Shown: positions 19,129 to 29,775, counted from the first letter of the stretch. The stretch is 64,000 bases of DNA from an uncultured Porphyromonadaceae bacterium (GCA_900548875.1 URMA01000001.1:1-64000); one strand, 5' to 3'. Made by a program: numbers and translations. Notes: a model not told the origin generated them from the letters alone.

Positions 19129-19390
19129 AATCGCTTATTTTAAATTGCACTTAGTAAATTTTCATTTTGCAACACAATTACTTTTTATTAAAGCAATTTT
19201 CTTTTATATCGGCAAAATTACAACATTTTGTAATACCACCAAACTTTTTCAGGACAAATGTTCAAAAAAATTTCAAATAATGACATTTTACCACGTTTAT
19301 GGCAATATTTCTTACAATTTAATACTTAAAACGTAATTACAATTACATATTATCACAAAATTCTTTACCTTTACATTTCATTTTGACCAC
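19129..19390 (-). other. AT-rich upstream region of glnN
   Basis: This very AT-rich stretch separates the glnN start from the end of the prolyl oligopeptidase gene, which is transcribed in the same direction. The only clear signal is the glnN promoter at 19213-19243. No gene or RNA is supported. Confidence 0.5.
19213..19243 (-). promoter_or_regulatory. promoter of glnN
   Basis: On the minus strand TTTG (plus 19240-19243), a 19-base spacer and TAATTTTG (plus 19213-19220), a full match to both boxes. The leader is about 75-80 bases. Confidence 0.75.
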
Positions 19391-19424
19391 AAAAAAATGA
19401 CCGTAAGCCAAAACCTACGGTCAT
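19391..19424 (-). terminator. terminator of the prolyl oligopeptidase gene
   Basis: ATGACCGTA (19397-19405) and TACGGTCAT (19416-19424) form a stem. On the minus strand it is followed by a seven-T run (plus As 19391-19397). It lies about 25 bases past the stop codon. Confidence 0.8.
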
Positions 19425-19449
19425 TCGTTATCATTTCGTTGTCAAATCC

Positions 19450-21572
19450 TTATTTCGCCTGCACAGGTTTCAATCCCAGATGTTCGAAAATAAACGAGTA
19501 CATATCCACATACTCATCGATAACCTTCGCTGTCGGCTTGCCTGCCCCATGGCCGGCTTTGCTGTCAATGCGAATCAGTTTCGGTTCTGTGCCGGTATTT
19601 GACGCCTGCAATGTTGCTGCATATTTAAATGAATGTGCCGGAACTACGCGATCGTCATGGTCGGCAGTCGTCACCAGTATGGCAGGATATGGCGTTCCGT
19701 CGTTACGAATATTATGAAGCGGAGAATATCCCTTCAGGTATTCAAACATCGCCTTGCTGTCCTCGCTTGTGCCATAATCGGGCGCCCAGTTCCAACCAAT
19801 GGTAAACTTATGATAGCGCAGCATGTCCATTACCCCTACACGAGGATGGCGACACGGAACAAATCAGGACGCTGGTTTACACAGGCACCAATAAGCAGGC
19901 CGCCATTGGAACCGCCTTCAGCCACCACCAGATTCTTGTTCGTGTAATTTTCCTTTATCAGATATTCTGTAGCCGATATGAAATCGTCGAACACGTTCTG
20001 CTTGTTCATCTGTGTACCGGCAAGATGCCACTCTTCACCGTATTCATTGCCGCCGCGCAAATTGGTCTGTGCGTAAATGAAACCGTTGTCAAGCAGGAAC
20101 ATCATGTTCGGACGATAACCGGGATAGAGCGTGATGTTGAAACCGCCGTAACCGTATACATACACCGGATTCTTTCCGTCCTTTTTCAATCCTTTTTTAT
20201 AGGTAAGGGTCATCGGTACTTTTGTTCCGTCTTTGCTTTCGAAGAACACCTGTTCCGTCACATAATTTTCGGGATTGAACGGCACATTCGGCTTGCGATA
20301 AACTTCCGACTTGTCAGTGTCCACATCATATTTATAGACCGTCGCCGGATAGGTAAACGAAGTGAAAGTGTAGAACGCCTCACTGCTCTTGGAATCACCG
20401 CTGAACGCAACCGTTCCGACAGTCGGCAGTTTTACCTCGTGCAGCAGTTTTCCGTCCAATGTATAGACATAGGCATGATTAGAGGCATCCTTGTCGTATA
20501 CGGCCACTATTTTACCGCCGATAATAGACACCGATGAAAGCACATTCGATGTTTCGGGAAGCACATCCTTCCAGTTTTCAATCTGCGGATTCTTCACATC
20601 CACCACAACCAGACGGTTGTTCGGTGCCTTGTAGTTTGTCAGAATGAAAAGTTTGCCGCCAATCACATCGACCGGAGAATTGGCATAATCTTGAGAATCG
20701 CTTGCACAGACAAATTTTGAGTCGGCATCAGAAAGGTCCTTGACATACAACCCGTTGCCGTTTCCTGCACCGCCTTCCAACATCAGCAAGACGTTTTCGC
20801 GCTCCACCGTTCCAACATTATAAAAGCGCAACGGATATTTTTCGCTTTTGAACACAAGTTTGTCATCTTTTTGAGGGGTACCCAACTTGTGATAATAAAC
20901 CTTGTGATATTCATTCTTGCTCGAATATTCCTTTCCTCCCACCGGTGCATCATAGGCGCTGTAGAAGAAACCGTCCTTATACCATTCAGCTCCGGTAAAT
21001 TTCGCCCAGACGATATGGTCGTCAAGCAGTTTTCCCGTTGCCGTTTCCATCACATAGATTTCCACCCAGTCAGAACCGCTACGGGAAATGGTGTATGCCA
21101 AGTATTTTCCGTCCTCCGAGAACGAAATGCTCTGCAAAGCTACCGTACCGTCAGTAGAAAGCCGGTTCGGGTCAAGCAGCACATGACCGGCATCGGCAAG
21201 CGATTCCGCACAATAGAGTACGCTCTGATTCTGCAAACCACTGTTCCGGAAATAATAATACTTGCCATGTTTCTTCACAGGCGCACCGAATTTTTCGTAA
21301 TCCATCAGACCTGTTATCGCCTTGCGGATGACATCACGGTAAGGAAGGCTGTTCAAATAGTCATTTGTCACTTTCCGCTGTGCCTCAACCCACGCCGCTG
21401 TTTCCTTCGACGTATCATTTTCCAGCCAACGGTAAGGGTCAGGCACTTTCACACCGAAATAGTCGTCCACCACATTGTCCTTGCGGGTTTCCGGATAATG
21501 CAACTGTGGAACAGCCGCTCCGGCTGCAAGACTGAACGCTGCACTTGCCATAACGATAAGTTCTTTTTTCAT
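19450..21572 (-). pseudogene. prolyl oligopeptidase (S9 family), interrupted by a one-base frameshift
   Basis: The reading frame from ATG 21572 gives a signal peptide (MKKELIVMASAAFSLAAGAA), the beta-propeller domain and the start of the hydrolase domain with catalytic Ser555 in GGSNGG. It ends at 19836 in a foreign tail (VAILV). The next frame continues at once with [15 protein letters not shown] and carries the catalytic Asp (DHDDRV) and His (GHGAG) to 19450. Restoring one G at plus 19844-19845 reads [11 protein letters not shown], as in intact family members. A full protein would be about 705 residues, periplasmic, cutting peptides after proline. As it stands the enzyme lacks two triad residues. 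This may be a real mutation or a base-calling error. Confidence 0.85.
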
Positions 21573-21584
21573 TCTGTTCTACTA

Positions 21585-22040
21585 TTATAATTTAATTTTG
21601 TATTCCTTCACCGCCAACACAGGGTCTTCGGTACTGCTCTCCACTACGGCCTTCACCAGACGGTACTCAAAATAAAACGTCCCGGACCACTGATGATTGG
21701 AGGCAACTGCGGCCAATTCCGATTCCAGTTTATCAAGATTTGTATCAATCTTGCTCACTTCCGTGTCGTAAAATTGTTTGGCAATTCCATCATTCTCGTT
21801 TTGGGTTTTCCCGTCAACGATAAACGGGCCGGGATTTTCCGTATAGGTCTCAATAAAGTTCGTCAACGCAATGGAGAAATCCACCGAAACGGATTCCAAC
21901 CTGCCATCCTCGGCCAATCCGCCAAACGAACCTACCTGACATTGGTAAATGGACTGCACGGAAACGTCCTTTTCACACGACTGAAATGCAAACATAAAGA
22001 CCAGCAAAGCCAATACTCCAAAAATTCTATTCTTCATCAT
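21585..22040 (-). CDS. hypothetical lipoprotein upstream of prolyl oligopeptidase
   Basis: The 151-residue product has a lipoprotein signal (hydrophobic VLALLVFMFAFQSC, lipidated Cys22). After it come a short cysteine- and glycine-containing segment and a mostly helical body (KIDTNLDKLESELAAVA). I recognise no domain. The stop codon is 12 bases upstream of the prolyl oligopeptidase ATG and the only promoter is in front of this gene, so the two form an operon. The start could equally be the second Met codon (22037). Confidence 0.75.
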   Translation of the reverse strand: MMKNRIFGVLALLVFMFAFQSCEKDVSVQSIYQCQVGSFGGLAEDGRLESVSVDFSIALTNFIETYTENPGPFIVDGKTQNENDGIAKQFYDTEVSKIDTNLDKLESELAAVASNHQWSGTFYFEYRLVKAVVESSTEDPVLAVKEYKIKL

Positions 22041-22064
22041 TCTCTCATTTAATTTAAATATTCA

Positions 22065-22095
22065 CAAAAGTAACGCATATCCTTCCAACATCAAA
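22065..22095 (-). promoter_or_regulatory. promoter of lipoprotein-prolyl oligopeptidase operon
   Basis: On the minus strand TTTG (plus 22092-22095), a 19-base spacer and TACTTTTG (plus 22065-22072), a full match, 25 bases before the start codon. Confidence 0.75.
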
Positions 22096-22218
22096 ATTAG
22101 GCCCGTCACAATACGGGCAAATGTGTTCAAAAAACAAGAAATTTACTTTATATATGTTATAAGCCATTATCCTTCAAAAATATTTTGAATAATTTTGCCA
22201 AAAATTTCGACTTGTCTC

Positions 22219-23580
22219 ATGATAAAATTGATACCCCGACAATACATTCCCGTTATCAGTGTCATTCTTTGTATCGTAATGTCAGTGCTCGACGGTACGA
22301 TCATGAATGTAGCCCTTCCGACACTTACTAAAGAATTTGGAATAGACCCCGACACATCTATCTGGATTGTAAATGCCTATCAGATGGTCATCATGATGTT
22401 TCTGCTCATTTTTTCCGCATTGGGCGACAAATACGGCTATCGAAAAATTTTTCTGTCGGGAACCTGCATTTTCACTGTCGCATCCGGACTATGCGCTCTT
22501 TCCTTCAATTTCTCCATGCTGATTGCATCGCGTATTCTGCAAGGTATAGGAGCCGCATGTGTCATGAGTGTCAACACGGCTCTGATTCGCCAAATTTATC
22601 CGCCCCGCATTCTGGGCCGGGGAATGAGCTACAACGCCATGGCGGTGGCCATCAGTTCCGTTGCCGGACCGACCATTGCCGGACTCATTCTTTCTACCCT
22701 TTCCTGGCACTGGATTTTTGTCATCAACCTGCCTGTCGGAATCCTTGCCCTGATATTGGGCATCAAATACCTGCCGACCAACATCCGCAACAAGCGGAAA
22801 ATCGACTTTTGGAGCTGTGCCGGTAACGCCCTTACTTTCGGGCTGTTCATATATGCCGTAGAGGGATTTGCCCACAAGGAGAGTATGGAACTCATCACAC
22901 TCATGTTTGCAGCAAGCCTCGTCATCGGCTTCTTTTATCTCCGCAATCAGCTGAAAGCCGAGACCCCTCTCCTGCCGGTCGATCTGCTTAGGATACCGTT
23001 GTTCACCTTGTCGGTCACCACTTCCATCGGCTCGTTTATGGCCCAGATGCTGACCATGGTATCTCTACCGTTTTACCTGCAGGATGTAATGGAATTCACA
23101 CCTGCCCAAATAGGCCTGCTGATTACCCCTTGGCCCCTGGCCACACTTTTGACGGCTCCGGTTGCTGGCCGACTGGTAGAGAAAGTACACCCCGGATTTT
23201 TGGGAGCAATCGGAATGCTGCTTTTTTCCAGCGGACTCCTGTTTCTCTATTTCATGCCAGAAAATGCCGGAAGTTTTGAAATAGGCTGGCGCGTCGTGTT
23301 GTGCGGAATCGGCTTCGGCCTGTTCCAGACGCCCAACAACTACACGCTGATATCCTCGGCACCTGCCCGCCGAAGCGGTGGTGCAAGCGGAATGCTGGGC
23401 ATGGCACGACTTATCGGACAAACCGTCGGCACGACTTCCGTAGCCATCGTCTTCACCCTCATGACACACACCGACGGTGCCCGACTCTGCCTGCTGATTG
23501 GTGCAATCGTAGCCATCCTTGCCGGTGTTTCAAGCATATCCCGTATCGGAAACCCGCTTCCAGCGCAGAAAAAGAAATAG
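22219..23580 (+). CDS. MFS drug:H+ antiporter-like permease (DHA2/EmrB-QacA type)
   Basis: ATG 22219 gives a 453-residue membrane protein; an in-frame TTG at 22195 is less likely. Motif LDGTIMNVALPTLTKEF in the first membrane segment matches the LDxTIVNVALP signature of the DHA2 (14-segment) family, followed by DKYGYRK between segments 2 and 3 (motif A) and a motif C-like GPTIAGLIL. Hydrophobic segments fill the length. Proton-driven efflux is expected; the substrate is unknown. It is a single gene that converges on the malic enzyme gene; no regulator is adjacent. Confidence 0.85.
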   Translation: MIKLIPRQYIPVISVILCIVMSVLDGTIMNVALPTLTKEFGIDPDTSIWIVNAYQMVIMMFLLIFSALGDKYGYRKIFLSGTCIFTVASGLCALSFNFSMLIASRILQGIGAACVMSVNTALIRQIYPPRILGRGMSYNAMAVAISSVAGPTIAGLILSTLSWHWIFVINLPVGILALILGIKYLPTNIRNKRKIDFWSCAGNALTFGLFIYAVEGFAHKESMELITLMFAASLVIGFFYLRNQLKAETPLLPVDLLRIPLFTLSVTTSIGSFMAQMLTMVSLPFYLQDVMEFTPAQIGLLITPWPLATLLTAPVAGRLVEKVHPGFLGAIGMLLFSSGLLFLYFMPENAGSFEIGWRVVLCGIGFGLFQTPNNYTLISSAPARRSGGASGMLGMARLIGQTVGTTSVAIVFTLMTHTDGARLCLLIGAIVAILAGVSSISRIGNPLPAQKKK

Positions 23581-23608
23581 CCGCACAACGAATTGCACGG
23601 CTATTTTC
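23575..23608. terminator. bidirectional terminator between MFS and malic enzyme genes
   Basis: AAATAGCCG (23575-23583) pairs with CGGCTATTT (23598-23606), with Ts after on the plus strand and As before for the minus strand. It overlaps the MFS stop codon. Confidence 0.7.
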
Positions 23609-23627
23609 CAAAGTTTATATTATTCAA

Positions 23628-25922
23628 CTATTTATCCAACAGAGCATTGCCTGCCTTTTCACAAACGGCGGCATCCATCGTGGCAATTGTTGCCACATTG
23701 ACAATATCACGGACAGAAGCTTCCACTGAAATAAAGTGAACCGGCTTGTTCAATCCGATTTGAATCGGGCCGATAGCCTCAGCCAACCCCATTTCAAGCA
23801 TCATGCGATAGGCGGCCGACGAAGCATTCAAATTCGGGAAAATCAGCGTATTCACATCCTTTCCGCGCAACTTGTTGAACGGATAGTTCTTGTCGCGGAT
23901 TTCCTTGTTGAGCGCGTAATTGATCTGCATTTCACCGTCGACACACAATTCAGGGTATCTTTCGTGAAGCACAGCCACGGCATCGTGAACAGCTTTAGGC
24001 GAAGAAGCCTTGTTTGAGCCGAAATTGCTGTAGGAAACCATCGCCATCACAGGATCGTTGGCAAAATATTCAACAGCCGTACGGGCCAAACGGGCAATGT
24101 CGACCAGCGTATCCGTATCTTCCTCTTCATTAATCATCGTATCAGCCAGATAGTAGACACCTTTCTTGGTGTTCATGATATGCATCGTGGCAAAATGATT
24201 GAAACTCGGGCGGATACCGATCACTTCCTTGGCAATCGAAGTCACAGCCGTACTACTGGAATAGATTCCGGCAATAAAAGCATCAGCATCGCAAGCTTCA
24301 ACCATCATCATGCCGAAATAGTTACGGTCATACATCTTTTCCAATGCCTCACGGCGGGTAAAGCCGTCGCGGCCGTGTTTTTCCGACAGCATGGCGGCAT
24401 AACGCTCACGGCGTTCTGCCTCACGGTCGTGACGAAGGTTGACAATCTGTATGCCGTCGAGCTTTACACCCAGACGAGCCGCACGCTTTTCTATCATTTC
24501 CTCGTTGCCCAACAGAATCGGTTGGCATACGCCTTCATGACAAGCTTCCACAGCAGCCAGCAACATATTGTCGGTATTGCCTTCACCGAACACCACACGG
24601 CGCGGATTGCGTTTGGCTTCTTCCGTAAATCGGCGCATCAGCTTGCTGTCATAGCCCATTATGCTGACAAGTTTCACCTTATACTGTTCCCAGTCGGTAA
24701 TCGGACGACGGGCCACACCCGACTCTATCGCCGCTTTTGCAACGGCAGGAGCAACAGTGGTCAACAAGCGCGGGTCAAGAGGTTTCGGCAATATGTATTG
24801 CGGACCGAACGTAATGCCCGACATATCGTAGGCGGCATTCACTACCGACGGAACCGGCAATTTAGCCAGTCCGGCAATGGCATGTACGGCTGCCAGTTTC
24901 ATTTCCTCATTGATGGCAGTTGCGCTACAGTCCAATGCGCCACGGAAAATATAAGGGAATCCCAGTACATTATTGATTTGGTTCGGATAGTCAGAACGTC
25001 CGGTTGCAAAAATAATATCCGGACGAGAAGCGACAGCCTTCGAATATTCGATTTCAGGGTCAGGGTTTGCCAGTGCAAACACAATCGGTTTTTCGGCCAT
25101 CGACTGTACCATTTCCGGAGTTACCACATCTTTTACAGACAGGCCGAGGAACACATCCGCTCCAACCATGGCTTCGGCAAGGGTCGTAATGTCACGGTCA
25201 GTGGCAAACTGCGCTTTCTGTGCCGTCAGATTCTTACGGTCTTTTCGAATGACACCCCGGCTATCACACATCACGATATTTTCCGGACGTACACCCAGAC
25301 TGATATAGAGTTTTGTACAGGAGATGGCAGCCGCTCCGGCACCATTCACCACCAGTCTCACATTTTCAATTTTCTTGCCCTGAATTTCAAGAGCGTTCAG
25401 CAATCCGGCAGCCGAAATAATAGCCGTACCGTGCTGGTCGTCGTGCATGACAGGAATGTCGCACTCCGCTTTCAACCGCTGCTCGATTTCGAAGCATTCG
25501 GGAGCTTTGATATCCTCCAGATTTATACCGCCGAATGTCGGTGAAATTGCCTTCACAATCTCAACAAATTTGGCCGGGTCTTTTTCATTCACTTCAATAT
25601 CAAAACAGTCGAGGCCTGCAAAAATTTTAAACAGCAAAGCCTTCCCTTCCATCACCGGCTTTCCAGCCTGTGCGCCAATATCACCCAGTCCCAAAACAGC
25701 CGTTCCATTGGAAATTACGGCAACCAAGTTGCCCTTGTTCGTATATTCGTAGGCATCATGACTGTTCTGCTCAATCTCCAGACACGGAAAAGCCACGCCC
25801 GGCGAATATGCCAACGACAAATCATGCTGAGAGGAATAGGGCTTAGTCGGAATTGTTTCAATCTTGCCCGGACGATTACCCTTATGGTAGTCCAAGGCCA
25901 TTTCCTTAGTTACTTTTGACAT
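23628..25922 (-). CDS. maeB: malic enzyme fused to phosphotransacetylase-like domain
   Basis: The 764-residue product has the two-part build of MaeB. The malic domain (about 1-430) shows SLAYSPGVAFPCLEIE, the metal-site block KAPECFEIEQRLK and DIPVMHDDQHGTA, and a nucleotide fold VVNGAGAAAISC. A C-terminal phosphate acetyl/butyryltransferase-type domain (about 435-764) follows, which in E. coli MaeB is regulatory rather than catalytic. The reaction is oxidative decarboxylation of malate to pyruvate, giving NADPH. It is a single gene with a long leader. NADP preference is inferred from the family. Confidence 0.93.
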   Translation of the reverse strand: MSKVTKEMALDYHKGNRPGKIETIPTKPYSSQHDLSLAYSPGVAFPCLEIEQNSHDAYEYTNKGNLVAVISNGTAVLGLGDIGAQAGKPVMEGKALLFKIFAGLDCFDIEVNEKDPAKFVEIVKAISPTFGGINLEDIKAPECFEIEQRLKAECDIPVMHDDQHGTAIISAAGLLNALEIQGKKIENVRLVVNGAGAAAISCTKLYISLGVRPENIVMCDSRGVIRKDRKNLTAQKAQFATDRDITTLAEAMVGADVFLGLSVKDVVTPEMVQSMAEKPIVFALANPDPEIEYSKAVASRPDIIFATGRSDYPNQINNVLGFPYIFRGALDCSATAINEEMKLAAVHAIAGLAKLPVPSVVNAAYDMSGITFGPQYILPKPLDPRLLTTVAPAVAKAAIESGVARRPITDWEQYKVKLVSIMGYDSKLMRRFTEEAKRNPRRVVFGEGNTDNMLLAAVEACHEGVCQPILLGNEEMIEKRAARLGVKLDGIQIVNLRHDREAERRERYAAMLSEKHGRDGFTRREALEKMYDRNYFGMMMVEACDADAFIAGIYSSSTAVTSIAKEVIGIRPSFNHFATMHIMNTKKGVYYLADTMINEEEDTDTLVDIARLARTAVEYFANDPVMAMVSYSNFGSNKASSPKAVHDAVAVLHERYPELCVDGEMQINYALNKEIRDKNYPFNKLRGKDVNTLIFPNLNASSAAYRMMLEMGLAEAIGPIQIGLNKPVHFISVEASVRDIVNVATIATMDAAVCEKAGNALLDK

Positions 25923-26258
25923 AATCTAAAAATTTTCGAACTTTAAAATATTCGCATCCAATTTTTTATATATGATAGAAAACAACTTTCCGTAAAAATT
26001 GTCTCACAAAGAAAAATATGTGCGGAATCTCATAGAAAACGTATTTCCGAAATTACCATCCGTAACGTCTTCCATGCCCTACAAATATAGCAACTCTTTT
26101 TCATAATTCACGGAATCACTTCATTAAATTACATTTTGTTAACTTTATAGCCATTTTACTTACATCCATAAAGCAAGCGGCTGACAGGGAGAAACGATAA
26201 AACACAATTTAGTTTAATATATCCGAATTTTATTTTTCGCCAGTCCGGAAAACATTAG
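25923..26258. other. AT-rich divergent intergenic region upstream of maeB
   Basis: It contains a -7-like box for maeB (TATATTTG on the minus strand at 26089-26082) that leaves a leader of about 150 bases, and nothing else I can name. No small open frame, tRNA or convincing riboswitch fold is seen. Confidence 0.4.
26082..26089 (-). promoter_or_regulatory. -7 box of maeB promoter
   Basis: A perfect TATATTTG on the minus strand without a good TTTG at the expected distance. Confidence 0.4.
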
Positions 26259-26266
26259 TATATTTG
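26259..26266 (+). promoter_or_regulatory. -7 box upstream of small membrane protein and dxs
   Basis: TATATTTG, 24 bases before the ATG at 26291; the -33 region (about 26235) is T-rich but not TTTG. Confidence 0.45.
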
Positions 26267-26290
26267 TAAGCTAAATACAGAACAAGGACA

Positions 26291-26476
26291 ATGAGCAAAT
26301 ATTTAATTTTTAGATTCGTCTGTTTGGTTTTGCTATGGGTCGCTCTATGTGTTATTCTGCTCATGAGCAGAAAGATAGACTTTATGGTCATATTCGCCAT
26401 CATAGCCTCCGGAATTGTAATTTTTGTGCCCTTATACAAAAAATACAAGAGCGGTAAATACAATGACAAGAATTAG
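26291..26476 (+). CDS. small two-helix membrane protein
   Basis: The 61-residue product has two hydrophobic segments (about 6-24 and 31-48) separated by MSRKIDFM, and a lysine-rich tail (YKKYKSGKYNDKN). Basic residues in the loop and tail suggest both lie in the cytoplasm or at the membrane face. I do not recognise a family. Support for it as a gene is the well-placed promoter, the coherent hydrophobic pattern and its position 24 bases ahead of dxs, with which it is probably co-transcribed. Confidence 0.65.
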   Translation: MSKYLIFRFVCLVLLWVALCVILLMSRKIDFMVIFAIIASGIVIFVPLYKKYKSGKYNDKN

Positions 26477-26500
26477 AAATTAAACGATTAAACAGCTAAC

Positions 26501-28414
26501 GTGGAACACAACGATATAACAAATAATAATTATCCGCTGCTGTCAAAAATCGACAGTCCTGCCGATTTACGGAAAGTTCCTGAGGAACAGCTTCCGGCGG
26601 TCTGTGCAGAACTGCGGAAATTTTTGATTGACCATCTGTCGGTAAACCCGGGACACTTCGCATCGAACATGGGAAGCGTCGAACTGACTGTTGCGCTTCA
26701 TTATGTGTTCAACACGCCCTACGACCGCATTGTATGGGACGTCGGACATCAGGCATACAGTCACAAGGTGCTGACCGGACGCCGTGACAGATTCGACACG
26801 CTCAGAAAGCTGAACGGCCTCAGCGGTTTTCCGTTTCCTGGAGAAAGCGAATACGACACCTTTGCTGCCGGCCACGCCTCCAACTCCATCTCGGCAGCTC
26901 TTGGAATGGCCATAGCATCGAGCCTGAACAAGGATGAGAAACGCCGCAACGTCATTGCCGTAATCGGCGATGCTTCCATTGGCGGAGGACTCGCTTTCGA
27001 AGGACTCAACAATGTAGCATCAAGCAAAAACAATTTGCTTATCATTTTGAACGACAATGACATGTCAATCGACCATAATGTCGGTTCCCTCAACAAGTCA
27101 CTCGTCAAAATCACCACATCGAAAAGCTACAACCGCATTCGCTTCAAGGTCTACAAGACATTGCGGAAACTGCATCTCATCGACGACAAGCACCGCGGCA
27201 TCATTCTGCGGTTCAACAATAGTCTGAAGTCGCTCATTTCGCGGCAACAGAATATATTCGAAGGACTGAACATACGCTACTTCGGTCCTTATGACGGACA
27301 CGACATCGAACGACTTGTCCGTGTGTTCAACGACATCAAGGACATGGACGGCCCGCGTTTGCTTCACCTCCGCACCACAAAAGGCAAAGGCTACGAACCG
27401 GCCGAAAAGAATCCGACCCTCTGGCATGCGCCCGGAAAATTCAACAAGGAAACGGGCGAGGTCATCAGGGAAAAGAGTGATGCGCGCATGAAATACCAGG
27501 ACGTATTCGGCAAAACGCTGGTAGAACTCGCCGAAAAAAATCCGAAAATTGTAGGTATTACGGCAGCCATGTCAACCGGCTGTTCCATGACCTACATGCA
27601 GGAAGCTTTTCCGAAACGGACATTTGACGTAGGCATTGCCGAAGGCCACGCCGTCACATTCGCCGGCGGACTGGCCAAGGAAGGCATCAAACCTTTCTGC
27701 TGCATCTACTCCACATTCCTGCAACGCGGCTATGACCACATTATCCACGATGTGGCGTTGCAGAAACTGCCTGTCACTTTCTGCATCGACCGTGCCGGAC
27801 TTGTGGGAGAAGACGGAGCGACACACCATGGAGCCTTTGACCTCAGCTATTTGCGGAGCATTCCGAACATGATTGTGGCATCGCCATTCGACGAACATTA
27901 TCTGCGCAATCTGATGTATACTTCGCAAGTCCGAGACTTCGGACCGTTTGCCATCCGCTATCCGCGTGGAAAAGGACTTCTGACCGACTGGAGAAATGAA
28001 ATGAAGGAAATACCCGTCGGCAAAGGGCGCAAATTGAAAGACGGCACGAAAGTTGCCGTATTGACCATCGGTCCGATAGGAAACATTGCCCGGCAGGCCA
28101 TTGCCGAAGCGGCTGAAAAAGGCGTTGACGCGGCACATTACGACATGATATTCCTGAAACCGCTCGACAACGAACTGTTGGAAGAAGTGGCCGAAAACTT
28201 CCAGAAGGTCATTACTTTGGAAGACGGCACCATCTGCGGCGGACTGGGAACAGCCGTGACCGAATGGATGAACGATCACCATAAAAAGGTGGAAGTTCTC
28301 CGGCTGGGACTGCCTGACTCGTTTGTCAAACAAGGAACAGTCAGCCAACTGTATGAACAGTGTGGCATTGACAAGGACAGCATCATTAAAGATATTTTAG
28401 AATTAGGAAAATAA
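26501..28414 (+). CDS. dxs: 1-deoxy-D-xylulose-5-phosphate synthase
   Basis: The product condenses pyruvate and glyceraldehyde-3-phosphate, with thiamine diphosphate, at the start of the MEP isoprenoid pathway. The start is GTG 26501 and the length 637 residues, as usual. Seen motifs are [41 protein letters not shown], the ThDP/metal segment [16 protein letters not shown] with LNDNDMSID, and [16 protein letters not shown]. Many homologues have GDG where this protein has GDA. It is followed by trkA after 6 bases, so transcription probably runs on. Confidence 0.95.
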   Translation: MEHNDITNNNYPLLSKIDSPADLRKVPEEQLPAVCAELRKFLIDHLSVNPGHFASNMGSVELTVALHYVFNTPYDRIVWDVGHQAYSHKVLTGRRDRFDTLRKLNGLSGFPFPGESEYDTFAAGHASNSISAALGMAIASSLNKDEKRRNVIAVIGDASIGGGLAFEGLNNVASSKNNLLIILNDNDMSIDHNVGSLNKSLVKITTSKSYNRIRFKVYKTLRKLHLIDDKHRGIILRFNNSLKSLISRQQNIFEGLNIRYFGPYDGHDIERLVRVFNDIKDMDGPRLLHLRTTKGKGYEPAEKNPTLWHAPGKFNKETGEVIREKSDARMKYQDVFGKTLVELAEKNPKIVGITAAMSTGCSMTYMQEAFPKRTFDVGIAEGHAVTFAGGLAKEGIKPFCCIYSTFLQRGYDHIIHDVALQKLPVTFCIDRAGLVGEDGATHHGAFDLSYLRSIPNMIVASPFDEHYLRNLMYTSQVRDFGPFAIRYPRGKGLLTDWRNEMKEIPVGKGRKLKDGTKVAVLTIGPIGNIARQAIAEAAEKGVDAAHYDMIFLKPLDNELLEEVAENFQKVITLEDGTICGGLGTAVTEWMNDHHKKVEVLRLGLPDSFVKQGTVSQLYEQCGIDKDSIIKDILELGK

Positions 28415-28420
28415 GTATAT

Positions 28421-29758
28421 ATGAAAATTGTTATTGCAGGAGCCGGCGAAGTTGGTACACACTTGGCGAAACTTCTTTCAAACGAAGGTCTTGACATTAT
28501 TCTCACAGACCCGGATGAACTGCGTCTGCAAGTAGTGGATTCCAACTACAACCTAATGACTCAAACCGGCAGCCCTACTGCATTCAAGAAGTTGAAGGAA
28601 GCAGGAGTAAACCATACCGACCTGTATATTGCCGTTACTCCGTTTGAGACACGCAATATCGTGTCGTGCAGCATGGCAAAACATTTGGGTGCAAGAAAAA
28701 CGGTAGCCCGAATTGACAACTACGAATTTCTGAAACCGGAATACAAACCCTTTTTCAAAAATATTGGCGTCGACGAACTGATTTATCCGGAGAATTTCGC
28801 CTCTCTCGAAATCATTTCCGCCCTACGCCATTCCTGGGCACGCAACTGGTTTGAACTTTATAACGGCGAACTGACACTGATCGGTGTCAAACTGCGGGAA
28901 AATGCCCAGCTCATCGGCATGCAGCTGAAAGAGCTGGCCTCCAGCGGACACTCGTTCCACATATCGGCTATCCGCCGCAAGCACGAAACAATCATCCCTC
29001 GCGGTGACGACCACCTGGAAGTCGGCGACATCGCCTATTTCACGACTCAGCGCCAACATGTGGAAAATGTGATGAACATTTGCGGAAAGAGACAACATAA
29101 CATCCGCCGCATTCTCATCATGGGCGGCAGTCGTATCGGTACCCAATTGGCCAACATGCTTGACGATTCCTACCGCATTAAAATCATCGAAATGGACCGC
29201 GACAAATGTCTGAAACTTATCAAACAAGTGCCCGATAATTGTCAGATTGTCAACGGCGACGCCCGCGACATTGACTTGCTGAAAGAAGAAGGCATCAGCG
29301 ACTACGATGCATTCATCGCCCTGACCGACAGTTCTGAAACGAACATACTTTCCTGCCTGACAGCAAAAGAATTTGGGGTTAAAAAGACGATTGCTGAAGT
29401 GGAAAACATTCAGTTCATCGCCCAGGCAGAGAACCTGAACATCGGAACCGTCATCAACAAAAAACTGTTGGCTTCCAGCAAAATATTCCAGATTCTGCTG
29501 GATTTCGACGAATCCAATGCAAAATGCCTTGCCCTTACCGATGCGGAAGTGGCGGAACTTGTCGTGAAAGAAGGGGCAAAAATTACAAAAGCGCCGGTAA
29601 AGGACTTGAAACTTTCCCACGATATGACCATCGGCGGACTTATCCGCGACGGCAAAGGCATGCTGGTTAACGGTAATACGCTCATACAGCCGGGCGACCA
29701 TGTACTGGTATTCTGCCTGAGCGGGGCAATACACAAAATCGAAAAGATTTTCAACTGA
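28421..29758 (+). CDS. trkA: Trk potassium uptake regulatory subunit
   Basis: The 445-residue cytosolic protein has two RCK units, each an NAD-binding Rossmann fold (GAGEVGTHLAKLL near residue 7; GGSRIGTQLANML near 232) followed by a C-terminal RCK domain. It gates the TrkH channel, whose gene follows after 17 bases. Length fits two-unit TrkA. Confidence 0.95.
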   Translation: MKIVIAGAGEVGTHLAKLLSNEGLDIILTDPDELRLQVVDSNYNLMTQTGSPTAFKKLKEAGVNHTDLYIAVTPFETRNIVSCSMAKHLGARKTVARIDNYEFLKPEYKPFFKNIGVDELIYPENFASLEIISALRHSWARNWFELYNGELTLIGVKLRENAQLIGMQLKELASSGHSFHISAIRRKHETIIPRGDDHLEVGDIAYFTTQRQHVENVMNICGKRQHNIRRILIMGGSRIGTQLANMLDDSYRIKIIEMDRDKCLKLIKQVPDNCQIVNGDARDIDLLKEEGISDYDAFIALTDSSETNILSCLTAKEFGVKKTIAEVENIQFIAQAENLNIGTVINKKLLASSKIFQILLDFDESNAKCLALTDAEVAELVVKEGAKITKAPVKDLKLSHDMTIGGLIRDGKGMLVNGNTLIQPGDHVLVFCLSGAIHKIEKIFN

Positions 29759-29775
29759 TTTTCAGACCTACAAAA

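Noticed and set aside
28823..29734. 303-codon open frame antisense to trkA
   Set aside because: Shadow of trkA, rich in Phe, His and Gln as expected for an antisense frame.
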